NCBI GenBank assembly: GCA_900099715.1
Contig: FMTG01000002.1
Location: forward strand, 310,001-374,000
Length of the DNA: 64,000 nucleotides
Direction: 5' to 3'
Origin: Ruminococcaceae bacterium YRB3002
GTDB taxonomy: Bacteria > Bacillota > Clostridia > Saccharofermentanales > Saccharofermentanaceae
Position 1 is the first letter of the stretch. Each line of letters opens with the position of its first letter. A model generated the notes under the pieces. The model was not told where the DNA came from. It was given only the letters and a program-made list of their open reading frames with translations, and ran no database searches. The position numbers were made by a program, and so were the translations under genes. Below, in pieces: positions 18,970-27,559 of this stretch.

Positions 18970-19971
18970 ATGGCATATATCCTTGGTATCGAGAGTTCCT
19001 GTGACGAGACTGCGGCATCGGTAGTGGAGGATGGCCGCAGGATACTGTCCAATGTTATCTCATCACAGGCTGATTTTCACATGCAGTATGGCGGAGTCGT
19101 TCCGGAACTTGCTTCGAGGATGCATGTTGATGCTGTTTATCAGGTGGTGGAGAAGGCTCTGGGTGATGCCGGAGTCGGACTTGAAGATATTGAAGCCATC
19201 GCGGTTACGTACGGCCCCGGTCTTGTCGGTGCTTTGCTTGTAGGTGTATCCTGCGCGAAAGGCCTTGCCGCAGTATCCGGAAAGCCCCTTGTTCCTGTTC
19301 ATCATCTGAAAGGGCACATTGCTGCAAATTATCTGTGTTTTCCCGAACTGGAACCGCCGTTCCTGACGCTTCTTGTCAGCGGCGGCAATACGATGATCGT
19401 TAAAGTGAATGATTACTGCGATATGGAGATAATCGGCAGAACACTTGATGATGCTGCGGGAGAGGCTTTCGATAAGATAGCGAGAGTCATAGGACTTGGC
19501 TATCCCGGAGGCCCGAAGATGGATAAAGCGGGGCAGGGAGGAGACATAAATGCTTACAGATTCTCGGTGCCGAAGACCGGAAGCAGATTTGATTTCTCCT
19601 TCTCGGGGATCAAGACTAATGCACTGAATATGATCAATGAATCAAAGATGAAGGGGGAAGAGATAGATCTGCGCGATTTTACTGCGAGCTATCAGGATCA
19701 TATCGCACATTACCTTCTTGATCATACTTTAGCGGCAGTCGAAGCAACGGGCATCAGGAAAATATGTCTTGCCGGCGGCGTGTCTGCCAACAGTTTTATC
19801 AGGGCGCTCTTTGATAAGGCAGGGGCCGAAAACGGCCTGGATCTGTATTATCCCGGTCTTGGGCTTTGTACAGATAATGCTGCAATGATTGCAAGCTGCG
19901 GATATTACGAGTATATTAACGGTAACCGTGCGGGGCTTGATCTGAATGCCAGGCCTTCGCTCGATCTATAA
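18970..19971 (+). CDS. tsaD: tRNA N6-threonylcarbamoyladenosine transferase TsaD
   Basis: Transfers threonylcarbamoyl to A37 of ANN-decoding tRNAs together with TsaB and TsaE, neither of which is in the window. The 333 residues match the family. The ASKHA-type N-terminus (GIESSCDETA), the metal-binding HHLKGH and the late GGVSAN motif are intact. GGGAG precedes the ATG, which starts one base after the stop of the hydrolase-like gene; a longer frame from within that gene is rejected because it lacks a ribosome site. Confidence 0.97.
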   Translation: MAYILGIESSCDETAASVVEDGRRILSNVISSQADFHMQYGGVVPELASRMHVDAVYQVVEKALGDAGVGLEDIEAIAVTYGPGLVGALLVGVSCAKGLAAVSGKPLVPVHHLKGHIAANYLCFPELEPPFLTLLVSGGNTMIVKVNDYCDMEIIGRTLDDAAGEAFDKIARVIGLGYPGGPKMDKAGQGGDINAYRFSVPKTGSRFDFSFSGIKTNALNMINESKMKGEEIDLRDFTASYQDHIAHYLLDHTLAAVEATGIRKICLAGGVSANSFIRALFDKAGAENGLDLYYPGLGLCTDNAAMIASCGYYEYINGNRAGLDLNARPSLDL

Positions 19972-19980
19972 GGATAAGAT

Positions 19981-20460
19981 ATGGCTATTGTAAAAGGAAT
20001 AAAGATCATCGCTGAGAACAGAAAAGCTTATCATGATTATTTCATTGATGAGAAGTTTGAGTGCGGCGTAGTTCTGTCAGGAACAGAAGTAAAGAGTATG
20101 AGAGCCGGCAAGTGTAATCTCAAGGATTCATATTGTCAGGTCAAGGACGGGGAGATGTGGCTGATAGGAGTTCATATCAGCCCGTATGATAACGGAAACA
20201 GGTTTAACCTTGATCCCATGAGATCAAGGAAGCTACTGATGCACAAGAAGGAGATCATCAAACTGTATTCAAAGACAAAACTTGACGGACTGACACTTGT
20301 GCCGACAAAGTGCTATTTCAAGGACGGAAAAGTTAAGTTTGAGATCGGTCTTGCCAGAGGTAAGAAGAATTATGATAAGCGTGATTCTATCGCTGACAGG
20401 GATGCAAAACGTGATATAGAGCGCGCCATGAAATCAAAGAGCAAGTATGATAAAATCTGA
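19981..20460 (+). CDS. smpB: SsrA-binding protein SmpB
   Basis: Binds tmRNA and brings it to stalled ribosomes in trans-translation. The 159 residues contain the beta-barrel core (CGVVLSGTEVKSMR, LIGVHISPY) and a basic C-terminal tail that enters the decoding centre. The tmRNA gene itself is not found next to it. It lies nine bases after tsaD and two before the VanZ gene, so these are probably cotranscribed. Confidence 0.97.
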   Translation: MAIVKGIKIIAENRKAYHDYFIDEKFECGVVLSGTEVKSMRAGKCNLKDSYCQVKDGEMWLIGVHISPYDNGNRFNLDPMRSRKLLMHKKEIIKLYSKTKLDGLTLVPTKCYFKDGKVKFEIGLARGKKNYDKRDSIADRDAKRDIERAMKSKSKYDKI

Positions 20461-20462
20461 AT

Positions 20463-20999
20463 ATGAGATACGGATCTAATACTTTCTCAAAAACCAATGC
20501 GCTTTTGGCAGTAATCTTCTGGATACTGACAATAGTGTGTGTTGTGATGATATTCTATTTCTCAAGTCAGACAGGGGATGAGTCATCGGCAACATCAGGA
20601 ACGATATCCAGGTTCCTGGCAAAGTATTTTGGAGGTATGGTTACTGAGACTGTGGTGCGTAAAGCAGCTCACATACTGGAATTCCTTGCATTATCGTTCT
20701 TTACTTATCTGGCAATTTACAATACGAACAAAATTTCGGTGGAGACCTCATACTCTGAGAGCGGTGTAAAGATCATCAAATCAGATAATGAGATGTGCAT
20801 AATCTTCACGACCTGGTTCAGCGTTCTTAACGCAGTCGTTGATGAATATCATCAGTTGTTTGTCAACGGACGGTCCGGATCGATATCTGATGTTGCGATC
20901 GATATGATCGGCGTTGTCGTTCTGATGCTGATATTCAGACTGATATTCACATTGAATCTCAAGTTTAAGGGAAAGACGGAAATCCGTTATAACGAGTAG
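20463..20999 (+). CDS. VanZ-family membrane protein
   Basis: A 178-residue membrane protein with about four helices. Helix one (about 15-36) is followed by the FSSQTGDES stretch, helix two by the family segment RKAAHILEF, and the conserved DEYHQLFVNGRSGSISD motif lies before the last helix. VanZ proteins are linked to low-level teicoplanin resistance in one cluster, but most, like this one, have no known role. It follows smpB by two bases. An insertion of about 30 polar residues lies between helices two and three. Confidence 0.85.
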   Translation: MRYGSNTFSKTNALLAVIFWILTIVCVVMIFYFSSQTGDESSATSGTISRFLAKYFGGMVTETVVRKAAHILEFLALSFFTYLAIYNTNKISVETSYSESGVKIIKSDNEMCIIFTTWFSVLNAVVDEYHQLFVNGRSGSISDVAIDMIGVVVLMLIFRLIFTLNLKFKGKTEIRYNE

Positions 21000-21118
21000 G
21001 GTGCGTTCGAATAACTGCTCCTGTCACCTCATTCTGATAATATCTAATTCGGTATAATTACAATTTTGGTGAATTGAGAAGGGATAGAAATCCATAATAT
21101 ATATATATGGTCATTAAG

Positions 21119-21156
21119 AAAGGGCTCGTTGGAACGTTCATTCCGCGGAGCCCTTA
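21119..21156 (-). terminator. Terminator of the metY-like gene
   Basis: An eight-bp stem AAGGGCTC/GAGCCCTT (21120-21127 with 21148-21155) closed further by GGAA/TTCC, followed on the minus strand by TTTCTTAAT. It lies about 30 bases after the sulfhydrylase stop. It could also stop plus-strand transcription from the VanZ end. The rest of the 183-base gap shows only an AT-repeat. Confidence 0.65.
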
Positions 21157-21182
21157 TAATTATGGTTATCTCAGAGCAATGA

Positions 21183-22454
21183 TCAGATCTTATCAAGTGC
21201 CTGCTGGATATCTGCAATGATATCATCTGCATCTTCCAGTCCGACTGACAGTCTTATCAGATCTGACGGGATTCCGGCTTCAGCAAGCTGCTCATCCGTC
21301 AGCTGTCTGTGTGTGTGGCTTGCCGGATGCAACAGACATGTCTTTGCATCAGCAACATGTGTAACGATCGAGATCAGATTCAGACTGTCCATAAATTTGA
21401 TGGACTGATCACGTCCGCCTTTGATACCAAAGCACATTACGCCGCATGATCCCTTTGGCAGATACTTGTTCTTAAGATCAAAATATTTGTTCGTTTTTAA
21501 GTCAGGGTAGTTGACCCATGCCACTTTGTCATTGCTTTCGAGGAATTCAGCGACCTTGAGAGCATTCTTGCAATGTCTCTCCATACGGACATGAAGTGAC
21601 TCAAGACCGATCTGAACATAATATGCATTCTGAGGTGCCTGGATCGAGCCGAAGTCTCTCATGAGCTGAGCTGTAGCCTTCGTAATGTAAGCTGCCTTAC
21701 CAAAGGCTGTAGCGTACGTAAGACCGTGATATGATTCATCAGGCGTTGTGAGACCGGGGAATTTGTCAGCATGAGCCATCCAGTCAAAATTGCCGGAATC
21801 AATGATAGCACCGCCAACAGATGATGCGTGGCCGTCAATGTACTTTGTCGTAGAATGTGTAACGATATCTACGCCGAATTCTATAGGTCTGCAGTTTACC
21901 GGTGTCGCGAAAGTATTATCAACGATAAGCGGGATTCCGTTATCATGTGCGAGCTTGGAGAATTTCTCAAAATCAAGAACTGTACATGTAGGATTTGTAA
22001 TAGTCTCTCCGAAGATGCATTTTGTGTTGGGCTTGACGAATTTCTGGAGTTCTTCCAGAGGCAGATCCTGATCAACAAATGTGCACTCGATACCCATTTT
22101 CTTCATGGTAACGCCGAACAGATTATATGTTCCGCCGTAGATCGATGATGAAGCGATAAAATGATCTCCACATTCGCAGATATTGAATACTGCATAGAAG
22201 TTTGCAGCCTGACCTGAGGATGTAAGCATTGCTGCATAGCCGCCTTCCATCTCACAGAGCTTGGAAGCTGCAAGATCATTGGTAGGATTCTGAAGCCTTG
22301 TGTAGAAATAGCCTGAAGCCTCAAGGTCAAAAAGCTTACCCATCTCCTCAGATGTGGAATACTTCCATGTTGTACTCTGATAGATCGGAACCTGTCTCGG
22401 TTCACCATTTCCGGGCCTGTATCCGCCCTGAACGCACTTTGTGTCAATGTTCAT
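21183..22454 (-). CDS. metY: O-acetylhomoserine sulfhydrylase
   Basis: A 423-residue enzyme of the Cys/Met-metabolism PLP family that makes homocysteine from O-acetylhomoserine and sulfide. The PLP lysine is in HSTTKYIDGHASSVGG. The N-terminal segment with YQSTTW and YTRLQNPT and the long length favour the sulfhydrylase subfamily over cystathionine enzymes. The chosen ATG at 22454 follows AAAGGG by 13 bases; an upstream TTG in frame is less likely. The leader is only about 45 bases, so there is no SAM riboswitch or T-box upstream. It is the last gene of a minus-strand run starting with GH13 and tldD. Confidence 0.9.
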   Translation of the reverse strand: MNIDTKCVQGGYRPGNGEPRQVPIYQSTTWKYSTSEEMGKLFDLEASGYFYTRLQNPTNDLAASKLCEMEGGYAAMLTSSGQAANFYAVFNICECGDHFIASSSIYGGTYNLFGVTMKKMGIECTFVDQDLPLEELQKFVKPNTKCIFGETITNPTCTVLDFEKFSKLAHDNGIPLIVDNTFATPVNCRPIEFGVDIVTHSTTKYIDGHASSVGGAIIDSGNFDWMAHADKFPGLTTPDESYHGLTYATAFGKAAYITKATAQLMRDFGSIQAPQNAYYVQIGLESLHVRMERHCKNALKVAEFLESNDKVAWVNYPDLKTNKYFDLKNKYLPKGSCGVMCFGIKGGRDQSIKFMDSLNLISIVTHVADAKTCLLHPASHTHRQLTDEQLAEAGIPSDLIRLSVGLEDADDIIADIQQALDKI

Positions 22455-22499
22455 TAAATATACCAACCCTTTCTTTTAAAAACTGATAATTATTATAAT

Positions 22500-23852
22500 T
22501 TATTTTTCCTCTCCTGCAATGCTCATGTTCTTAACAATCACTGAGGGACAGAAGAACTCTCCTCTTGTTCCCGGAATGTTTGTTACGTCATTGCCAAGTT
22601 CTGAAATATTCTGCATCATCTCATAGAAGTTACCCGATATGGTGATCTGCTCAACTGGCCTTCCCCTCTTCCCTGCTTCTATCCTGAAGCCTTCACAAAG
22701 AAGCGAGAAATCTCCGCTTATCGGATTGACACCGGCATGAAGGCCTGACACCTCGGTGATGATAAGACCTTCACCAACTGTCTCGCAGAGCCCGTTAAAA
22801 TCTTTATCACCGGGAGTTACAACTATGTTTGTAGCACCGATCGATCCGCCGAATCCGTTGCCGGTAGACTTGCGGTTCTCCTTATATGCTGTCTTAAGAT
22901 TATAGAACGCCGTCATGAAGATACCGTTCTCGACGATCGCCTTATCATAAGTCATTACGCCCTCCGTATCGAAAGGTATCTTCGTCAGTGCCTTCTCGTA
23001 CATAGGAAGTTCCTTGAGCGTAAATACTTCTGATGCGATCTTTGTCCCGACCTTATCTTTAAGAAGTGACAAGCCTCTTTGAATGATGATCGAAGAGAAA
23101 CTTGCGAAGAATGCCTTGAACAGCGATACAAAAGCATCATTACGGAAAACAACATCGTATGAACCGGATCTTACTGATGCTGCACCGAATTTGGTCATAA
23201 GATTATCTTCGACTGTCTCTATAAACTTACTAAGATCAAAATCATCGATATCCTTGCCGATCCAGTAATGACCGCCGCTCTTGACGACACCGTCTCTCTC
23301 GGCTCTTGCGCCTGCATAAAGCGATATACCGTCTTCGTCAGTATAAGCATACAGGCCTTTGGTATTCATCATCATCGAAGGGCCGCGGCTGCATCCGATA
23401 GACAGATAATCAACCTGCTTGACAGCCGGATCGATCGCCAGGATAGCTTTCTCGATCTGAAGACCGAGTTCTTTGAACCGCTCATATGTATTCTTGTCAT
23501 AAGTTCCTGACATCTGAGTGAAGATGAGTTCCTTGTGATCGGGATCGCAGTATATAAAGTCAGGATCCTCATCATTCAGGACTTCACAGTTCTCCATGGC
23601 GCCGGCAAGCAGATACTCTACAGTATTATCGTCAAGGATATTAGTAGAGCTTGTTCCCATCTGGCCATTCTTGAGGCCCCTGAATGTAATGCCTGAATCG
23701 CGGCTGTTCTCATAGGATGATACCTCTCCGTTCAGTATATCCACACTCATGGATTCATGATCGCTGTACATTGCGCTGGCTTCATCAAATCCAAAAGACT
23801 TTGATCTGTCAATAAGTTCCTTAAGGATAACCTTAGCTTCTTCTATTGTCAT
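22500..23852 (-). CDS. tldE: TldE/PmbA-type protease partner
   Basis: A 450-residue TldD/PmbA family protein without the HExxxH zinc motif, which marks it as the TldE half of the TldD-TldE heterodimer. In known systems the complex degrades unfolded or leader peptides, as in microcin maturation. N-terminal EASAMYSDHESMSVDILNGE and the glycine-rich GNGFGGSIGATN and GLHAGVNPISGDFS stretches are typical. The gene begins three bases after tldD, giving the usual pairing. No modified-peptide precursor gene is seen nearby, so a general housekeeping role is likely. Confidence 0.9.
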   Translation of the reverse strand: MTIEEAKVILKELIDRSKSFGFDEASAMYSDHESMSVDILNGEVSSYENSRDSGITFRGLKNGQMGTSSTNILDDNTVEYLLAGAMENCEVLNDEDPDFIYCDPDHKELIFTQMSGTYDKNTYERFKELGLQIEKAILAIDPAVKQVDYLSIGCSRGPSMMMNTKGLYAYTDEDGISLYAGARAERDGVVKSGGHYWIGKDIDDFDLSKFIETVEDNLMTKFGAASVRSGSYDVVFRNDAFVSLFKAFFASFSSIIIQRGLSLLKDKVGTKIASEVFTLKELPMYEKALTKIPFDTEGVMTYDKAIVENGIFMTAFYNLKTAYKENRKSTGNGFGGSIGATNIVVTPGDKDFNGLCETVGEGLIITEVSGLHAGVNPISGDFSLLCEGFRIEAGKRGRPVEQITISGNFYEMMQNISELGNDVTNIPGTRGEFFCPSVIVKNMSIAGEEK

Positions 23853-23855
23853 AGG

Positions 23856-25238
23856 TTACTCCTCCCTTCCGCCGACCAGTATCGACGATACTCTGATAGT
23901 TGGCTGCCCGACAGTTACCGGGACGCCTCCGGAAGAAGCGCCACAGACACCTGCGGCAAGTTCAAGGTCATTGCCTACCATATCGATATTCATCAGCACT
24001 TCAGGACCTTTGCCGATAAGAGTAGCACCTCTGACAGGCTCGGCGATCTTACCGCCTCTGATCATATATGCCTCGTTTACAGCAAAGTTAAATTCACCGG
24101 TAGCCGTATCGACAGATCCGCCGCCCATTTGCGTGCAGTAAAGACCTTCTTCCGTGTTGGCGATTATCTCTTCAGGGGTTGAGGATCCGTTCTCGATATA
24201 AGTGTTGCTCATACGTGATGTCGGTGCATAACAGTAATCCTCACGTCTTGAGCATCCGGTTACAGGCATGTTCATTCTTCTGGAACCGAGCTCGTCGATA
24301 AGATAGTTCTTCAGGATGCCATTCTCGATAAGCTGGAGATCGGAAGACTCATTACCTTCATCATCGGTATAGTACGAACCCCATTCACCTTCGATTCTGG
24401 CATTATCTCTTGCAGACACAACAGAAGAAGCAATCTGCTGACCGAGTTTTCCGGCAAAGCAGGAACTGCCTATACCGACAGATGATGCCTCAAGTGCATG
24501 ACCGCAGGCCTCGTGGAATATTACGCCGCCAAATCCGTTGCATATGATGACAGGCATCTTGCCGGAAGGCGCATATCCTGCATTAGCCATTCTGATTGCT
24601 GTATCGCAGCATTCCCTGACTTTGTCGATAATGGGATATTCATTAATGAACTCGTAACCCTTAAGTGTTCCGGGAGAGATTCGTCCTGTCTGCTTCTCAT
24701 CACCTTTGGAAGCAACTGTCTCCACCGAGAATCTGATCCTGGACTTTGTCTCTTCTTTGTTAACTCCTCTTGAATTGACGACTCTTATTGTCTTTGAAGA
24801 GAAGTTATATCCGCATGCGACCTGTGTAATGAGTGGATCATAGCCTAGAGCATATTCGGAGGCATTCCTCAGCCACTCAACAGTCTCACTCTTGGCTATT
24901 GCTGCGGGATCGACGGATATCATGCTGGGGGACGATTTGCAGAGTTTCTGAAGGTCCGCTGCTGCTGCACGGTCCGTGCCTGCCAGCGCCATCGAAGCTT
25001 CCCTGGCCATATGTATCAGGCTCTCCGGATCGAAATTATTGGAATAGACATAAACACAGTTCGTTCCCTGCATAATCCTGATGCCTATGCCTGCACCCTT
25101 GTTCGTTCCGGCCTTGATCACTTTACCTTTAAGAAGACTCACACTCTTTGATGACTCTTCTTCCATATACAATTCGGCAAAATCAGCGTTATTTGATAAA
25201 GCTGCGTCAAGTATCTTCATGATACTGCTGTCGTTCAT
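23856..25238 (-). CDS. tldD: Metalloprotease TldD
   Basis: The catalytic half of the TldD-TldE protease; 460 residues from the chosen start. The metal motif HEACGH is at residues 242-247, after a leading strand VIICNGFGGVIF. The C-terminal FAVNEAYMIRGGKI part is also family-typical. The ATG at 25238 has GAGG eight bases upstream; two earlier ATGs are too close to that site or overlap the upstream GH13 gene. It precedes tldE by three bases. Confidence 0.92.
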   Translation of the reverse strand: MNDSSIMKILDAALSNNADFAELYMEEESSKSVSLLKGKVIKAGTNKGAGIGIRIMQGTNCVYVYSNNFDPESLIHMAREASMALAGTDRAAAADLQKLCKSSPSMISVDPAAIAKSETVEWLRNASEYALGYDPLITQVACGYNFSSKTIRVVNSRGVNKEETKSRIRFSVETVASKGDEKQTGRISPGTLKGYEFINEYPIIDKVRECCDTAIRMANAGYAPSGKMPVIICNGFGGVIFHEACGHALEASSVGIGSSCFAGKLGQQIASSVVSARDNARIEGEWGSYYTDDEGNESSDLQLIENGILKNYLIDELGSRRMNMPVTGCSRREDYCYAPTSRMSNTYIENGSSTPEEIIANTEEGLYCTQMGGGSVDTATGEFNFAVNEAYMIRGGKIAEPVRGATLIGKGPEVLMNIDMVGNDLELAAGVCGASSGGVPVTVGQPTIRVSSILVGGREE

Positions 25239-25254
25239 AGTCATATCCTCTCTT

Positions 25255-26559
25255 TTATTCACATTCCCAGAAATGAACTGAGTATGGTTCCATCAATGAT
25301 CCACCGCCAAAATCATGCAGATCGCCTGTAATAAGATCAGTAGCCCTTCCGCATCCCGCATCGAAATGAGCACGGTATTCATTGGAATCGGCATTGATCG
25401 CTACAAGAACTCTCCTGCCTTCATACGCTCTCTCGAAAATAAGCTGCTTTGGCTGAATGACTACATTACGGTAGCTTCCGAAACAGAGGGGTTTTGATAC
25501 TGCCCTGGCATGAGCAAGTGCAGCTATAAAGTCTGTCAGGCTGTTCCACTCAGGCTTGTCGGGTGACGGTCTGAGCGCTTCATCGCCCCATGATTTCTCC
25601 GCTTCTATTCCCCACTCGCTTCCATAATAAACAGCTGGAACACCGGGCATTCCGAAGACCATGCCATAGATCGGTCTCAGGTGATTCTTGTCTGACAATA
25701 TCGATGCAACTCTTGTAACATCGTGATTGTCTGCAAAAGACAGAAGGTGCTTTCCCGTATAAAGACACCAGGGTTCATGTGAGAACTGCCTGTTAAGCGA
25801 ATGCGCTATCTCAAACATGTTTCCGCTGTTGAAGCTGGAATAAAGACCTTTATAGCACTCATAATTCGTGACGCTGTGACATGCATTATCATTCATCCAA
25901 CGGTTGTAATCACCGTGAAGAGTCTCTCCGAGAAGAACAAAGTCGCTGTTTATCTGTCCGGCGTACCACCTCAATGCTTTGAGAAAATCAGGTTCAAGAC
26001 AGTATGCAACATCAAGTCTTAAGCCATCTATTCCATATTCTGACGCCCAGTTCTGCATGACTTTATAGATATGATCTCTTACTTCACCGTTCCATGTATT
26101 GAGCTTAACAAGTTCAAAGTGACCTTCCCAGCCTTCATACCAGAACCCGTCGTTATAATTCGAGTTGCCATCGAAGGAGATCTTGAACCAGTCCTTGTAA
26201 GGAGAGTCCCATTTCTTCTCCTGAACGTCCCTGAATGCCCAGAATCCGCGGCCTACATGGTTGAATACACCGTCAAACATTATCCTGAGTCCGGCGTCTT
26301 TGAGAGCCTTGCATACGGTCTTAAGGTCATCATTCGTTCCGAGCCTTGGATCAACCGTCATAAAGTCCCTTGTGTCATAGCCGTGATAGTCACAGGAGAA
26401 AAGCGGATTGAACAGGACGCATGTCGCGCCAAGCTGCTTTATATGAGGGATAAAATCGATTACTTTAAGTATCTTATGCTCTTCAGGAACACCTCCGCCG
26501 AGCGCACCACAAAAACCCAGAGGATATATCTGGTAGATTACTGATTCGTCAAACCACAT
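25255..26559 (-). CDS. Cytoplasmic GH13 (alpha-amylase family) glycosidase
   Basis: A 434-residue glycoside hydrolase of family 13, acting on alpha-glucans or maltooligosaccharides. The conserved regions are visible: FDGVFNH (region I, 95-101), GLRLDV (nucleophile D183), GET (acid E212) and FADNHD (D280). There is no signal peptide, so it acts inside the cell, and the N-terminal domain typical of neopullulanase/cyclomaltodextrinase is absent. The likely substrates are imported maltodextrins or glycogen fragments. AGGAG lies 11 bases before the ATG. Downstream tldD follows within 16 bases; a functional link is not evident. Confidence 0.9.
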   Translation of the reverse strand: MWFDESVIYQIYPLGFCGALGGGVPEEHKILKVIDFIPHIKQLGATCVLFNPLFSCDYHGYDTRDFMTVDPRLGTNDDLKTVCKALKDAGLRIMFDGVFNHVGRGFWAFRDVQEKKWDSPYKDWFKISFDGNSNYNDGFWYEGWEGHFELVKLNTWNGEVRDHIYKVMQNWASEYGIDGLRLDVAYCLEPDFLKALRWYAGQINSDFVLLGETLHGDYNRWMNDNACHSVTNYECYKGLYSSFNSGNMFEIAHSLNRQFSHEPWCLYTGKHLLSFADNHDVTRVASILSDKNHLRPIYGMVFGMPGVPAVYYGSEWGIEAEKSWGDEALRPSPDKPEWNSLTDFIAALAHARAVSKPLCFGSYRNVVIQPKQLIFERAYEGRRVLVAINADSNEYRAHFDAGCGRATDLITGDLHDFGGGSLMEPYSVHFWECE

Positions 26560-26614
26560 TCGCGTGATAACTCCTAATAATTTATTACTCCGTATGAGTT
26601 AAGTATTTTAATGA

Positions 26615-27463
26615 TCAGCAGAAGCCCTTGGATCTCGCCAGTTCTGCCCGCTCTTTATTCTTTCCGCCCATGGCGATCTGATCATCGATGAACGTTGGAT
26701 GGGCAGCGATAAAGTCTCTCATATATTTATCGGGATCTGCAAGGAATCCCATTACAAGATCATACTGAGCGTTATCTATAATGCCTTCGGAAAGTGCCTG
26801 ATCAAAAAGATCCTTGTCGATACCTGCAAGAGTATCCATTTTGATCCCAAGACCTTTCAGTACAGCCTCACCGCCCTGATGCCTGTCAACAACTGCAATC
26901 GTATCCGTAATCTCGACTTCCTGAACCTTAAGGACAGGAACCCAGGCACGCTCATAGCTTGATGCCTCGGTAATAAGATCGGCAATATGAAGTGATGTCT
27001 TGCCCTTAAGGATGACTTCACTGGCATTGAGAGTCTCATGATAATCAGAGGTGCTGTAAACAGCAGTTGAATCCTTATAGATGGTCAGATGAGCCTTGCC
27101 AAGAATATATGCAGGAACCATTGAGAAGATGAAGTCTCTCCTCTCCCCTCCCGAGACTATATCGAATTTATATTTTTTGGCGGTCTCTACGATGGAATCA
27201 ATGACATTCTTATACGAAGGAGATACGTGATACAACCCGTACAATACTCCAAAGATCTCCTTGGGAGCGGTAATCTTATCTTCAGCAATACATCTCTCGA
27301 TATGTGCGAGGACTCCGTTAGCTATTTCCTCATCATGCAGCAGAAAGTGTGTATTGATATAAAACGGACCTAATTTGCCTGAAGTGTACCAGAAAGGCTG
27401 GTCTGCTGGTGCAACTCTAACTGCATTTGTCTTAAAGAGATCGGTGATAATCTGATTAGTCAT
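26615..27463 (-). CDS. pyrE: Orotate phosphoribosyltransferase-like protein
   Basis: A 282-residue type I phosphoribosyltransferase fold. The early WYTSGKLGPFYINTH and late TIAVVDRHQGGEAVLKGLG segments match orotate phosphoribosyltransferase, which makes OMP from orotate and PRPP. It would supply the one step missing from the pyr operon upstream. It is about 70 residues longer than usual PyrE. Its PRPP loop reads HIADLITEASSY, lacking the usual acidic pair and the glycine, so activity is less certain than for the other pyr genes. It has its own promoter (TATAAT at 27491-27496 on the minus strand, preceded by TG). Confidence 0.8.
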   Translation of the reverse strand: MTNQIITDLFKTNAVRVAPADQPFWYTSGKLGPFYINTHFLLHDEEIANGVLAHIERCIAEDKITAPKEIFGVLYGLYHVSPSYKNVIDSIVETAKKYKFDIVSGGERRDFIFSMVPAYILGKAHLTIYKDSTAVYSTSDYHETLNASEVILKGKTSLHIADLITEASSYERAWVPVLKVQEVEITDTIAVVDRHQGGEAVLKGLGIKMDTLAGIDKDLFDQALSEGIIDNAQYDLVMGFLADPDKYMRDFIAAHPTFIDDQIAMGGKNKERAELARSKGFC

Positions 27464-27490
27464 AGTATTCTCCTGATATTTAATAAAAAT

Positions 27491-27499
27491 ATTATAACA
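27491..27499 (-). promoter_or_regulatory. Extended -10 promoter of pyrE
   Basis: On the minus strand TGTTATAAT reads as an extended -10 element about 28 bases before the start codon. No clear -35 box is seen, and none of the PyrR attenuator parts precede this gene. Confidence 0.55.
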
Positions 27500-27559
27500 T
27501 TTTTAGACCTGATTAGACGGTTTTATCGTTAAGAAATTGAAAACATCTTATGGCGATGA

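Noticed and set aside
21000-21182. tmRNA gene or small ORF after smpB and VanZ
   Set aside because: The gap is too short for tmRNA and shows only an AT-repeat and a terminator; the short frame from 21109 has no ribosome site and runs through the hairpin.
22455-22499. SAM riboswitch or T-box before metY
   Set aside because: Only about 45 bases separate it from tldE, too short for either element.
22500-25238. TldD/TldE as part of a peptide-antibiotic cluster
   Set aside because: No precursor peptide, cyclodehydratase or exporter gene is near; the pair looks like a housekeeping protease.
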